A stretch of DNA of 64,000 nt from Numidum massiliense (GTDB lineage Bacteria > Bacillota > Bacilli > Thermoactinomycetales > Novibacillaceae). Positions within the stretch are counted from its first letter, which is position 1. Every line of letters begins with the position of its first letter. Under the pieces are notes generated by a model. It saw only the letters and a program-made list of their open reading frames with translations, was not told the origin of the DNA and made no database searches. The stretch lies in contig NZ_CTDZ01000009.1 of the NCBI RefSeq assembly GCF_001375555.1, positions 1,109,758 to 1,173,757 of the forward strand. The letters are read 5' to 3'. This document shows positions 8,953-17,076 of this stretch, piece by piece. The position numbers and the translations under genes are program-made.

Positions 8953-10323
8953 TTGGACCGGAGACAAATAAAGAAGCTAATCGGTCTTGCCTTGGTGGTC
9001 TTAATTGTATGTGCGAGTGCGACGCCCACTTTTAGACAGTTTTTTTCGCTACCCCATCACTTCCGCATGCTGGACGGATCTGAAAAAAAGTGGCAAATAG
9101 GTTTGCCCACCACAGTCACAGCGTCAGTTGCCGATCCGAACGTCGTACAACTTAACGGCGTACAGGCAGATCGCGTACGTGTTAAACCTTCGCGGGCGCT
9201 GCAGATTCTTCCCCGGCAATTAGGGCAAACCGAAGTGCGGTTAAAACTGTTTGGGGCGTTGCCGATCAAAACGTTCAAGGTGCAAGTCGTCCCAAATATT
9301 AAAGTGATTCCCGGAGGGCAGTCAATTGGAGTGAAATTGACGTCTGACGGCATGCTCGTCGTCGGGCACCACCGGGTGAAAGGTGAAACGGGCGACTCCT
9401 CGCCCGGGCAACAAGCGGACATTCGCATTGGCGATCGCATTTTAAACATTGAAGGGACCACAATTACATCGCCAGAACAAATGAACCGCCTCATTCAAGT
9501 ACACGGTAAGAAACAAGAGGGTATCGTCGCCCGCGTCGCCCGCGGCGAGAAGCAGTTTGACGTGACGATTCACCCGCTGTACGACAAAGCCAACCGCAGT
9601 TACCGCATCGGCCTGTATGTAAAAAATGCGACCTCCGGTGTCGGGACGCTTACGTTTTATGCGCCAGATACGCATTTGTACGGGGCGCTCGGACACGTTA
9701 TTTCCGATCTCGATACAGGATCGCCGATCGTCGTCGGCAAGGGGCAAATCGTACAATCAAACGTCACGGCGGTTGAAAAAGGCATTTCCGGAAAACCGGG
9801 TGAAAAGCGTGCCATTTTTTTTAACGAAAAAGATATTCTCGGGACCATTAAGAAAAACACTCGCTTCGGCATTTTTGGCGAAATGGATCAGTTTCCGGAA
9901 AATGGCTACACAAACGAAGCCATCCCGATCGGTTTAATGGAAGACGTGAAAACAGGACCCGCACACATATATACGGTCGTCGAGGGACGTAAGGTGGAAA
10001 AATACAATATCGAAATCGTCAACGTCATTAAACAGCCGTACGCGGCTACGAAAGGCCTCATCATCAAAGTGACGGACGAACGCCTCCTACAAAAAACGGG
10101 CGGCATCGTCCAAGGCATGAGCGGGAGTCCGATTATTCAAGACGGGAAACTCGTCGGCGCAGTGACACACGTATTCGTCAACGACCCAACGTCAGGGTAC
10201 GGGACGTACATCGAGTGGATGTTGCAAGAAGTAGGAATAAAATTAAGCGCAGTAGATGTAGGTAGACAGAGAAAACCCCATATATATGGGGTTTTCTCCA
10301 TATATATGGTTTTTTCCATATAG
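8953..10323 (+). CDS. spoIVB: SpoIVB serine peptidase (sporulation sigma-K checkpoint)
   Basis: About 456 residues. A membrane anchor lies near the N-terminus (about 8-25) and a PDZ domain at about 105-190 (IGDRILNIEG). The peptidase domain has GHVISD (catalytic His) and GMSGSPI with the catalytic Ser at about residue 390. SpoIVB is secreted from the forespore and cleaves SpoIVFA, releasing pro-sigma-K processing. TTG 8953 is preferred because GGAGTGTGG precedes it and it leaves a normal short cytoplasmic tail; GTG 8902 is in frame. The last 17 residues are encoded by an AT/GC hairpin and look non-native to the family. Confidence 0.9.
   Translation: MDRRQIKKLIGLALVVLIVCASATPTFRQFFSLPHHFRMLDGSEKKWQIGLPTTVTASVADPNVVQLNGVQADRVRVKPSRALQILPRQLGQTEVRLKLFGALPIKTFKVQVVPNIKVIPGGQSIGVKLTSDGMLVVGHHRVKGETGDSSPGQQADIRIGDRILNIEGTTITSPEQMNRLIQVHGKKQEGIVARVARGEKQFDVTIHPLYDKANRSYRIGLYVKNATSGVGTLTFYAPDTHLYGALGHVISDLDTGSPIVVGKGQIVQSNVTAVEKGISGKPGEKRAIFFNEKDILGTIKKNTRFGIFGEMDQFPENGYTNEAIPIGLMEDVKTGPAHIYTVVEGRKVEKYNIEIVNVIKQPYAATKGLIIKVTDERLLQKTGGIVQGMSGSPIIQDGKLVGAVTHVFVNDPTSGYGTYIEWMLQEVGIKLSAVDVGRQRKPHIYGVFSIYMVFSI
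10271..10315 (+). terminator. Hairpin inside the 3' end of spoIVB, likely terminator
   Basis: A perfect 13-bp palindrome (10271-10296) of GAAAACCCC arms joined by TATA sequence is followed by a second palindrome CCATATATATGG (10298-10309) and a run of six T. Both lie upstream of the spoIVB stop at 10321-10323, so the coding region runs through the hairpin. Confidence 0.6.
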
Positions 10324-10386
10324 AATACTAGGAAATCGTCGAGCTACAATGGTACCGCTTATTACTCGCCTGCTGAATCGACGTTT

Positions 10387-10394
10387 TTGTCGAA
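10387..10394 (+). promoter_or_regulatory. 0A box upstream of spo0A
   Basis: TTGTCGAA is an exact match to the Spo0A-phosphate binding core (TGTCGAA). A second TGTCGAA core lies at 10454-10460, 111 bases before the gene. Autoregulation by Spo0A is known in Bacillus; here it is inferred from the sites. Confidence 0.6.
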
Positions 10395-10434
10395 TTTTAT
10401 CGTAAAATATTTACCAAAAAAATTGCTCGTCGTT

Positions 10435-10461
10435 GCAGGAAATTACTATCTGATGTCGAAA
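10435..10461 (+). promoter_or_regulatory. Sigma-H-like promoter of spo0A
   Basis: GCAGGAAAT (10435-10443) fits the sigma-H -35 pattern RNAGGAWWW. GTCGAAA (10455-10461) approximates the -10 pattern RNNGAAT, with an 11-base spacer, one short of usual. It overlaps the second 0A box. Confidence 0.4.
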
Positions 10462-10570
10462 GTATGTGGTATAAAGAAAGTTCGGAAAGGCACAGCAGCC
10501 TTACGCTTACACAAAAAATTTAAAGCGGGTGTTGTGTTTTTTCTTAAATAGGGTCTAGGAGGTTTTTTAC

Positions 10571-11341
10571 TTGCAAACGATTCAGGTCGCTTTAGCTGAT
10601 GACAATAAGGAATTTGCAGAACTAATGTGTACGTTTATTTCTGAACAGGAAGACATGGAAATTGTCGGTGTCGCGTACAACGGGAACGACGTATTGGATC
10701 TCGTACGCTCGACGCAGCCTGACGTGTTAATATTAGACATTATTATGCCCCATCTGGACGGGTTGGGGGTGCTAGAAAAAATGAAAACGCTCACGTTAAA
10801 TCCAGCGCCGAAAGTGATCATGCTCACGGCGTTCGGTCATGAGACCATTACGCAACGGGCAGTTGAACTCGGCGCATCGTATTACATTTTGAAACCGTTT
10901 GATATGGATGCCTTAATCGCGCGCGTCCGGCAGACCCTAAGCAGTCCGTTTAGCCGCAAAAAAATGCCTGACATGCCAAAGAAAGATTACAACTTGGATT
11001 CCAACATTACGAGTATCATTCACGAAGTCGGCGTTCCCGCCCATATTAAAGGGTACATGTATTTGCGCGACGCGATTGCGATGGTTTACAATGATGTTGA
11101 AATTTTAGGTTCAATAACTAAAGTTCTCTATCCTAGTATTGCCGATAAGTATAAGACGACTCCGAGTCGCGTCGAGCGGGCCATTCGCCACGCGATCGAA
11201 GTCGCTTGGAACCGGGGCAACGTCGATTCGATTAGCGCTTTGTTCGGCTATACGGTTAGCGCCAGCAAAGCAAAGCCGACAAACAGCGAGTTTATCGCCA
11301 TGATCGCCGACAAATTGCGCGTCGCGCACAAGGTGGGATAA
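10571..11341 (+). CDS. spo0A: Sporulation master regulator Spo0A
   Basis: A 256-residue response regulator. The receiver domain (about 4-120) has the acidic pair ADDN at residues 8-11, the phosphoacceptor aspartate in VLILDIIMP near 55, the conserved Thr in MLTAFG and the Lys in YILKPFD near 107. The C-terminal Spo0A DNA-binding domain includes [18 protein letters not shown] and [15 protein letters not shown]. It is phosphorylated by the phosphorelay and switches on spoIIA, spoIIG and spoIIE. Start TTG with TAGGAGG seven bases upstream. It is monocistronic by position, with its own 0A boxes. Confidence 0.97.
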   Translation: MQTIQVALADDNKEFAELMCTFISEQEDMEIVGVAYNGNDVLDLVRSTQPDVLILDIIMPHLDGLGVLEKMKTLTLNPAPKVIMLTAFGHETITQRAVELGASYYILKPFDMDALIARVRQTLSSPFSRKKMPDMPKKDYNLDSNITSIIHEVGVPAHIKGYMYLRDAIAMVYNDVEILGSITKVLYPSIADKYKTTPSRVERAIRHAIEVAWNRGNVDSISALFGYTVSASKAKPTNSEFIAMIADKLRVAHKVG

Positions 11342-11466
11342 GCGGCTAACGGTAAGTGTATCCATCGGTTTTGATCGTTTTTCAACCGTCGCTAACTAAG
11401 CAGCTAACATCTTCTAAACCAACTAATATTTTAAAGCTAAGCCAACTAATTACCTTTATTTATCGG

Positions 11467-11503
11467 GTCAAAAAAACCTGTAAATGGGGGTAATTTTTTT
11501 GAC
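11467..11503. terminator. AT-rich hairpin between spo0A and the opposing gene
   Basis: GTCAAAAAAA (11467-11476) pairs with TTTTTTTGAC (11494-11503). It lies between the spo0A end and the end of the converging minus-strand gene, and each strand has a T-run, so it could serve both. Confidence 0.45.
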
Positions 11504-11515
11504 AGATTTTGACTT

Positions 11516-11824
11516 TCAACTGGATATTTCGATGTTTTGCACCCATTTGTTCAGTTGCTTCTCCGGAAAGTAAATGGTCCCGTTTAATTTAATGTGTGGG
11601 ATGTCCGGATATTGATAGAGCAGCGCTTTTGCATCGTCCTTCTTTATTCCGAGGTAGTTGTGTACCTCACTTTCACTAATTAACTGATGATCGTCATTCT
11701 CATCTGTAAATATGAAATCGTCGGGGTTGTTGAAATTTCTCAACCCGGCACCGATAAAATAACCCGCGAGCGCAATCCCTCCCCCTAGTATAAGAGACGG
11801 TGTAATAAGGTCATTCAAATCCAT
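11516..11824 (-). CDS. Unknown small protein: membrane segment plus excisionase-like helix-turn-helix
   Basis: A 102-residue protein I do not recognise as a named family. Residues 10-28 (SLILGGGIALAGYFIGAGL) form one hydrophobic segment, followed by an acidic linker. The C-terminal 50 residues (LISESEVHNYLGIKKDDAKA, then IPHIKLNGTIYFPEKQLNKW) have the layout of an excisionase/MerR-like winged helix: helix, helix, the 'IPxIK' strand and a closing helix with a Trp. A membrane-tethered DNA- or partner-binding protein is inferred. AGGAAAAGGATG lies upstream of its ATG. It is one of six minus-strand genes here. Confidence 0.65.
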   Translation of the reverse strand: MDLNDLITPSLILGGGIALAGYFIGAGLRNFNNPDDFIFTDENDDHQLISESEVHNYLGIKKDDAKALLYQYPDIPHIKLNGTIYFPEKQLNKWVQNIEISS

Positions 11825-12048
11825 TGACTGTCATCCTTTTCCTGGTTTTATTTCTGTTGTCGTTAGCGGCGAAATCGCGTGGTGCAAAAAAGTTTATCAC
11901 AACTAGTTTACCGCACTAGCACCCCGCCGTTGCGAAGTTAATGATTCGTTTATTTTTCCACCTATGCGTTGTGCCGCTGTATGGACGGGCACGAGAATAC
12001 ACATACTAATCGCGGACGGCCGATGGTCGCTGTCACTGTAACGTGTCG

Positions 12049-12079
12049 TTAGCTCCAAGTGCCGTTTTAGCTCCAAGTG
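12049..12079 (+). repeat. 13-bp direct repeat upstream of steA
   Basis: TTAGCTCCAAGTG occurs at 12049-12061 and 12067-12079 (18-bp period), about 65 bases before the steA start. This could be a paired binding site; nothing else supports it. Confidence 0.45.
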
Positions 12080-12143
12080 TCCTAGACGCTGTTCGAATCG
12101 TACGGGAGATTAGTTGTCAAACCGTGTGAGAGGGGGAATTGTC

Positions 12144-13319
12144 GTGTTCGCATGGGCGCAGCCGCTCGGCAAACGGGAACGCGTACTTAAAGGGACGGCA
12201 ATTGTTGACACGAGTACAAAAAACCTAATTCGGCGCATTCGCTCGGGCGAAATCGCCGTCATTGACCACCGCGATTTGGACGAAGTCGCTGCGGGTGGCT
12301 TAATTGCCGGAAAGGTTCGGGCTGTCCTCAACTGTGCGGAAACGATGAGTGGCACATATCCGACACCGGGGCCGGAACGGCTGTTGGCGGCGGGCATCCC
12401 CGTATTAGACGGGATCGACCGTCGGTGGGCCAGTCAGCTGGCGGCGGGTACGCCTGTCTGGGTGGAAGGGGCGACGTACGGCTATTTTGACACGGACGGA
12501 AACGCAATAGCCGTCGGTGAAGGAAAACAGCTGACGCCCACACGGCTCGCGCGTTTAAAAAAGCTAGCTCGCGCAAATTTGGAGCCGGCCCTCGATCAGT
12601 TTATCGATAATACGCTGGCGTTTGCCGCGCGGGAAAAGCACTTTGTAACGCAGCCGCTACAACTTCCGCCACTGGCGACAAAAATTAAAGGGCGGCACGT
12701 CGTCGTCGTCGTGCGCGGGGCGAATTACACAGCCGATTTATACGCCATTCGCACATACATTCGCGACTACCGTCCGGTGTTAGTCGGGGTCGATGGCGGT
12801 GCAGATGCACTGCTACAAAACAATTACACCCCCGACCTCATTGTCGGCGACATGGATTCTGTGTCTGACGAAGCGCTTCGTTCGGGAGCTGAGTTAATCG
12901 TGCACGCGTATCCGAACGGGGAAGCGCCGGGATTAAAGCGCCTCGCCGCGCTCGGGTTGGCAGCGCGCGCCCGCGTATTGCCAGCACCTGGGACGAGTGA
13001 GGACGTGGCGATGTTAGTCGCGTTCGAACAGCAAGCGAAATTGATCGTCGCTTTAGGGACGCATACGCACATGGTCGATTTTTTGGAAAAAGGGCGAAAA
13101 GGGATGGCTAGTACGATGCTCGTGCGCATGAAAATTGGCACGAAATTAGTCGATGCCAAAGGTGTCAGCTTGTTGTACACGGGCCGCTATCGCGGCAAGG
13201 AACTTACTTGGTTAGTGCTCAGTTCGGTATTGCCGCTGCTCTCCTTGTTTGGGATTAATCCGGAATTCCGTTCGCTGCTCCGCTTGTTGTGGTTGAATGT
13301 GCGCCTGATGTTCTCGTAA
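12144..13319 (+). CDS. steA: SteA-like putative cytokinetic-ring protein (thiamin-pyrophosphokinase-like fold)
   Basis: About 391 residues. The N-terminal half begins KGTAIVD and holds IAVIDHRDLDEVAAGGLIAG and SGTYPTPGPERLLAAGIPVLDG. The C-terminal half resembles the thiamin pyrophosphokinase catalytic fold (VVVVRGANYTADLYAI, GVDGGADALL, PDLIVGDMDS). C-terminal hydrophobic segments lie near 360-390. In Corynebacterium SteA with SteB recruits cell-wall hydrolases to the septum; that role is transferred here by family only. GTG 12144 has GAGAGGGGG eight bases upstream; TTG 12114 is an alternative. It is followed directly by steB. Confidence 0.8.
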   Translation: MFAWAQPLGKRERVLKGTAIVDTSTKNLIRRIRSGEIAVIDHRDLDEVAAGGLIAGKVRAVLNCAETMSGTYPTPGPERLLAAGIPVLDGIDRRWASQLAAGTPVWVEGATYGYFDTDGNAIAVGEGKQLTPTRLARLKKLARANLEPALDQFIDNTLAFAAREKHFVTQPLQLPPLATKIKGRHVVVVVRGANYTADLYAIRTYIRDYRPVLVGVDGGADALLQNNYTPDLIVGDMDSVSDEALRSGAELIVHAYPNGEAPGLKRLAALGLAARARVLPAPGTSEDVAMLVAFEQQAKLIVALGTHTHMVDFLEKGRKGMASTMLVRMKIGTKLVDAKGVSLLYTGRYRGKELTWLVLSSVLPLLSLFGINPEFRSLLRLLWLNVRLMFS

Positions 13320-13330
13320 GGAGGTTTATC

Positions 13331-14008
13331 GTGATTTCCACCCGTTATCATCTTTTTACGGTTATGGCCATTTTTTTATCGCTCGGCGTCGGCATTTTAT
13401 TAGGCGGTTCGCTCGGGCAGAAGTGGTTGTCGGAGCAAAAACAGTCGTTAATGGCGCAACTGGAACGCCGTTACGAGGAGCAAGTGACACGCAATCGGCA
13501 ATTAGTTAAAGAAAAAAAAGCAGCGCACACGCTTTATGCTCGTGAACGACAACACATGGCGCAAATTCTGCAACTGTCGCTCGCCCGCAAGTTGCAGGAC
13601 CGCTTTTTTGTCGTATTTTCAGCCAATCCCACGCGCGCGGCACGTTTAGAACGAATGATTCGTTGGGCGGGCGGACGGGTGCAAGTGCGCGACTCGCTAA
13701 GCTACACACCGGTCAAAGCAGACGGCGTCATTGTGTTGGGTGACGACTTCGCCGACCAAATGACGCCTGACGTCCTACAACATTTACAAGTTTTATACCG
13801 GGGGCCCCTCGTCGTGCATCGGACGACGTTTGCGCACGCGACGTCGCTCACTGCTGAACGACCTAGTCGGCACGTGTATTTTTTTGAAGGACCACTGTCC
13901 GAAGTTGTCGACGCGTACAAGTTACTAAATTTTTTACACGAACTATCTAGCGAACAGGGGGAACAGGGCGATGGAGATGAGCGTCGCAGTCGTCGTACCG
14001 GCGTATAA
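13331..14008 (+). CDS. steB: SteB/MctB-like membrane protein (copper-transporter MctB family)
   Basis: A 225-residue protein with an N-terminal membrane segment (about 8-28, VMAIFLSLGVGILLGGSLG), a coiled coil (about 33-75, rich in Gln, Glu and Arg) and a C-terminal domain with VKADGVIVLGDDFADQMTP. This is the DUF3186/MctB layout; in mycobacteria MctB (Rv1698) is described in copper tolerance, and the corynebacterial homologue is SteB, the partner of SteA. GTG 13331 has AAGGAGG seven bases upstream, so the longer in-frame start is rejected. It overlaps the next gene by 38 bases. Confidence 0.8.
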   Translation: MISTRYHLFTVMAIFLSLGVGILLGGSLGQKWLSEQKQSLMAQLERRYEEQVTRNRQLVKEKKAAHTLYARERQHMAQILQLSLARKLQDRFFVVFSANPTRAARLERMIRWAGGRVQVRDSLSYTPVKADGVIVLGDDFADQMTPDVLQHLQVLYRGPLVVHRTTFAHATSLTAERPSRHVYFFEGPLSEVVDAYKLLNFLHELSSEQGEQGDGDERRSRRTGV

Positions 14009-14645
14009 CGAAGCTGAGCGCATCGAGCAAACGTTACGAGCCCTAACAGGACTAAGCGAGGTACACGAATTGATCGTCGTCGACGACGGCAGTAGGGACG
14101 ACACGGCCCTTCGCGCCCGCAATTTTACCGACAGCGTCATTCGTTTACCGCAAAACTGTGGCAAAGGGTACGCACTAGACGTCGGTTGGCGGCAAGCGCA
14201 AAGCGATGTGATCGCGTTGATCGACGCCGATTTAGCGGACACAGCCGTACATACGCGCACATTAGTGCAGCCGGTGTTAGCCGGTGCGTGTGACATGGCA
14301 ATCGCCGCGCTTCCCGCCGCCGAGAAGCGGGGCGGGTTCGGACTAGTGAGGGGATTAGCGCGGCAAGGGGTTAAGCGTTTGACGGGACGACACGTCCGTG
14401 CGACTCTTTCGGGTCAACGGGCGCTGCGGCGCGATATACTAGCCGCGTTACCGTTCGTGACGGACGACTTCGGAATCGAGGTCAACTTGACAGTCGAGGC
14501 GCTGCGCCGCGGCTTTCGCCTCGCCGAAGTACCTGTCCCGTTTAAACATCGCGAGAGTGGGCGCGACTGGTCCGGCTTCGTCCACCGAGGCCGCCAGTTT
14601 ATGCACATTTCGCGTACGCTGTACCGCTTGTGGAGGACGAATTAA
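13971..14645 (+). CDS. Family 2 glycosyltransferase
   Basis: A 224-residue GT-A-fold transferase. Seen: VVVPAYNEAERIEQTLRAL at the start, LIVVDDGSRDDT near residue 33, and IALIDADLADT near 81 as the DXD-type metal and donor site. It has no transmembrane segments, so it is shorter than polyprenyl-phosphate-sugar synthases such as DPM1 relatives with membrane tails. The donor and acceptor cannot be told from sequence. It lies in a tight operon with steA, steB and the MraY-like gene (start inside steB, stop overlapping the next ATG), which suggests envelope glycopolymer synthesis. Confidence 0.8.
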   Translation: MEMSVAVVVPAYNEAERIEQTLRALTGLSEVHELIVVDDGSRDDTALRARNFTDSVIRLPQNCGKGYALDVGWRQAQSDVIALIDADLADTAVHTRTLVQPVLAGACDMAIAALPAAEKRGGFGLVRGLARQGVKRLTGRHVRATLSGQRALRRDILAALPFVTDDFGIEVNLTVEALRRGFRLAEVPVPFKHRESGRDWSGFVHRGRQFMHISRTLYRLWRTN

Positions 14646-15499
14646 TGGTTAGTGCGACAACGTTATTTATGCTCGGACTCACACTCCTCTCGTGGAGCGC
14701 GGGGCGCCTTTTACTGCCGCTCAGCCTTACCTTTTTGCGTCGACGCGGCTTCGTCAGTGAAAACTACCGAACAGAAAGAGTACCGACGAGTTACGGGATC
14801 GTGTTGTTGGCTGCACTGCTAGCCATTTACTTAGTGCTAGTGCCATTTGTCGTCGGAAAAATGGCATTCGGGGGCGACGATCGGCTGTTTTGGGTAGTGA
14901 CAGCAGCGAGTGTGTGGATCGCTTTGTTCGGATGGCTCGATGACTGGCGCGGTAATCACGAGGCGAAAGGGTTTAAAGGACACTGGAAAAAATTGTGGCG
15001 GGAACGAGTTGTGACGACGGGATTGTGGAAAGCGATCGGCGGGGCAATTGCTGCAGGTTCCGTGGCGGCGGTGACGAGCAGGAGTACGTTAGAATGGGTT
15101 GTGCACAGCGCGTTAATTGCACTGGCGACGAACTGGTTGAATTTACTCGACTTGCGCCCGGGGCGTGCCGCGAAGTTCTATTTAGTAGCGGCAGCGGTAT
15201 TGTTCGCCGCCGCTTCTTTTCAAGTGGTCGTCGCATTGTTTTTGCCATTATGGTTGATCGTCGCGGCAACAGTAAAAGCCGATTTGGACGGGCAACTGAT
15301 GTTGGGCGACAGTGGCGCCAACTTGCTCGGCATGCAGTTAGGCATTTTGGCTGCGCGGGTGTTACCACTTCCAATTTGTGTGCTGTTGACAGCGCTGCTC
15401 GCCGCTGTGCACGTATACGCGGAAAGGCATTCACTCACCGCCTTAATCGACAAGGTCAGTTGGTTAAGGAAAATCGACGAGTGGGGCCGTACGAACTGA
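14645..15499 (+). CDS. MraY/WecA-like glycosyltransferase family 4 protein
   Basis: A 284-residue polytopic membrane protein with about eight hydrophobic segments. Seen: LFGWLDDWRGNHEAKGFKGH near residue 100 (Asp pair for metal), NWLNLLDLRPGR near 160 (the N-x-x-N-x-x-D motif in altered form) and GDSGANLLGMQLG near 220. These belong to enzymes that transfer a phospho-sugar from a UDP donor to undecaprenyl phosphate. The C-terminal HxH/HHH region of true MraY is not evident, so MraY itself is unlikely. ATG 14645 has GGAGG eight bases upstream and overlaps the previous stop (TAATG). It ends the steA operon. Confidence 0.75.
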   Translation: MVSATTLFMLGLTLLSWSAGRLLLPLSLTFLRRRGFVSENYRTERVPTSYGIVLLAALLAIYLVLVPFVVGKMAFGGDDRLFWVVTAASVWIALFGWLDDWRGNHEAKGFKGHWKKLWRERVVTTGLWKAIGGAIAAGSVAAVTSRSTLEWVVHSALIALATNWLNLLDLRPGRAAKFYLVAAAVLFAAASFQVVVALFLPLWLIVAATVKADLDGQLMLGDSGANLLGMQLGILAARVLPLPICVLLTALLAAVHVYAERHSLTALIDKVSWLRKIDEWGRTN

Positions 15500-15574
15500 T
15501 GCGTTAAGCCCGACTTAACCACGCCATATCAATGTGTCGCGACCGTTGTGCGTTGTCCGCACGGTCGAGCTTCA

Positions 15575-15886
15575 TCACGATGCGCTGCCGTCGTGATCTT
15601 TGTTGCGGCGCAGTTTCGGCTGCACGCGATTGCGTTTCGCATCGCGGTGAAAGATGAAGCCCCCGATGAAGACGAGCGCTAACAGTAAGAAAATAAATCC
15701 GGCGTACAAGTGCCAGTCGCTGAAGAGGCGGCTGAAAAAAACGCCCCACTGAAAGGTTTGCTGCCCCATCGCGGTATAAATGGCGTCTTTCATCCACTTC
15801 CACCCGAGGACGCCGAACGCTCCAGGGACGGCAATGAGCAAGATGGCGACGACTCGCTCGAGACGCATTTTGTTTTCGACGTTCAC
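15575..15886 (-). CDS. yqzF: DUF2627 family membrane protein (YqzF-like)
   Basis: About 103 residues with two membrane segments (one near 13-30, AILLIAVPGAFGVLGWKWM; one near 60-80, HLYAGFIFLLLALVFIGGF) and a basic tail. The layout matches the DUF2627 family, whose B. subtilis member yqzF is the minus-side neighbour of the ptb-bkd region, as here. Function unknown. GTG 15886 is chosen because GAGGTG lies six bases before it; an ATG 18 bases in is possible. Transcribed away from ptb. Confidence 0.75.
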   Translation of the reverse strand: MNVENKMRLERVVAILLIAVPGAFGVLGWKWMKDAIYTAMGQQTFQWGVFFSRLFSDWHLYAGFIFLLLALVFIGGFIFHRDAKRNRVQPKLRRNKDHDGSAS

Positions 15887-16016
15887 GTTGTTCACCTCAC
15901 ACTATCATGTTAAACGATTGCGGACCGTTTTGCCAAATGAAAACACAATTGTGAATATATCCTGGGCAGTAGCATTTAGCAACAAATACGTTACAATAGT
16001 ATTAGGCTGCGCGATG

Positions 16017-16055
16017 AACAGTTTTGTGACAGATCGTCAAACAGTTCTGTGACAG
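16017..16055 (+). repeat. Direct 16-bp repeat, candidate operator before ptb
   Basis: AACAGTTTTGTGACAG (16017-16032) and AACAGTTCTGTGACAG (16040-16055) differ at one base, with a 23-bp period (about two helical turns). The second contains the palindrome CTGTGACAG. They sit just upstream of the putative ptb promoter. Confidence 0.55.
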
Positions 16056-16068
16056 TTCACCCTGACGG

Positions 16069-16097
16069 TTAAACGTGTCCACAAAAAAAGATATAAT
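16069..16097 (+). promoter_or_regulatory. Possible sigma-A promoter of the ptb-bkd operon
   Basis: TTAAAC (16069-16074) and TATAAT (16092-16097) with a 17-base spacer, 50 bases before the ptb start. The -35 is weak. No sigma-54 (-24/-12) promoter of the B. subtilis bkd type is visible. Confidence 0.45.
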
Positions 16098-16146
16098 AAA
16101 TAAGACATCAAGTTGATTACATTACATATGAAGGGTTGGATTTTAC

Positions 16147-17061
16147 GTGGAACAACTTAAAAAATTCTCTCAAATAATAGAAAAAGCGCAACAAGTGTCA
16201 GGGGTGACTGTGGCCGTAGCTGCAGCGGCGGACCACGAAGTTTTGGAAGCGGTTTCTAAAGCGGACGCGTTGGGCCTCGCACGCTTCATATTATTCGGAG
16301 ATGAAAAAGAGATTCGCCGTTTGCAACAGATGCATGAGTTGACGTTTGCGCACGTCGACATCGTCCACGCAGCGACCGACCGTGCGGCTTGTCAAGCTGC
16401 AGTGCAAACAGTGAGCTCTGGGGAAGCGGACATCGTCATGAAAGGGATGGTGTCGACGGCCGATATTTTGCGCGCCGCCTTAAATAAAGAAACGGGCATC
16501 CGCAACGGCAAACGGGTGCTCAGTCATATCGTTCTCTTTGAAGTGCCGCACTACGATCGCCTCATTTACGTGACCGATACGGGAATGAACTTGGCGCCAG
16601 AGCTAAAGGAAAAGGTGCAAATCGTCGAAAACGCAGTCGAACTCGCGCACGTTCTCGGAAATACCGAGCCAAAAGTGGCGGCACTCACGGCACTCGAAGT
16701 CGTCAATCCGAGTATGCCTGCGACGGTAGACGCTGCAGCTTTAGCAAAAATGTCTGAACGGGGTCAAATAAAAGGGTGTATCCTCGACGGTCCGTTCGCG
16801 CTCGACAACGCCGTTTCTAAACGGGCAGCCGAGCACAAAGGGATCGCCAGTCCCGTTGCCGGCGAAGCGGACGTTTTGCTCGTGGATAACATTGAAGCGG
16901 GGAACAGTCTGTACAAATCGCTCGTTTACTTTGCGCAAAGTCAAATGGGCGGGGTCATTCTCGGCGGACGTGCACCGATTGTGCTCACCTCCCGCGCGGA
17001 TACGAGTGACGCTAAATTAAATTCGATCGCGTTGGCCGTGTTATATGCGGCCAAAAAATAA
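16147..17061 (+). CDS. ptb: Phosphate butyryltransferase
   Basis: A 304-residue enzyme of the phosphate acetyl/butyryltransferase family: acyl-CoA plus phosphate gives acyl phosphate plus CoA. Seen: EADIVMKGMVSTADILRA near residue 96, YVTDTGMNLAP near 140, VAALTALEVVNPSMPAT near 178 and ILDGPFALDNAVS near 213. It is the first gene of the branched-chain ketoacid operon. Start GTG with AAGGGTTGG upstream. Normally its partner kinase is Buk, which is missing from this operon. Confidence 0.92.
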   Translation: MEQLKKFSQIIEKAQQVSGVTVAVAAAADHEVLEAVSKADALGLARFILFGDEKEIRRLQQMHELTFAHVDIVHAATDRAACQAAVQTVSSGEADIVMKGMVSTADILRAALNKETGIRNGKRVLSHIVLFEVPHYDRLIYVTDTGMNLAPELKEKVQIVENAVELAHVLGNTEPKVAALTALEVVNPSMPATVDAAALAKMSERGQIKGCILDGPFALDNAVSKRAAEHKGIASPVAGEADVLLVDNIEAGNSLYKSLVYFAQSQMGGVILGGRAPIVLTSRADTSDAKLNSIALAVLYAAKK

Positions 17062-17076
17062 CAAGGGGGAAACTGT

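Noticed and set aside
16017-16146. Sigma-54 promoter for the bkd operon
   Set aside because: No TGGCAC-N5-TTGCW match upstream of ptb and no bkdR in the window.
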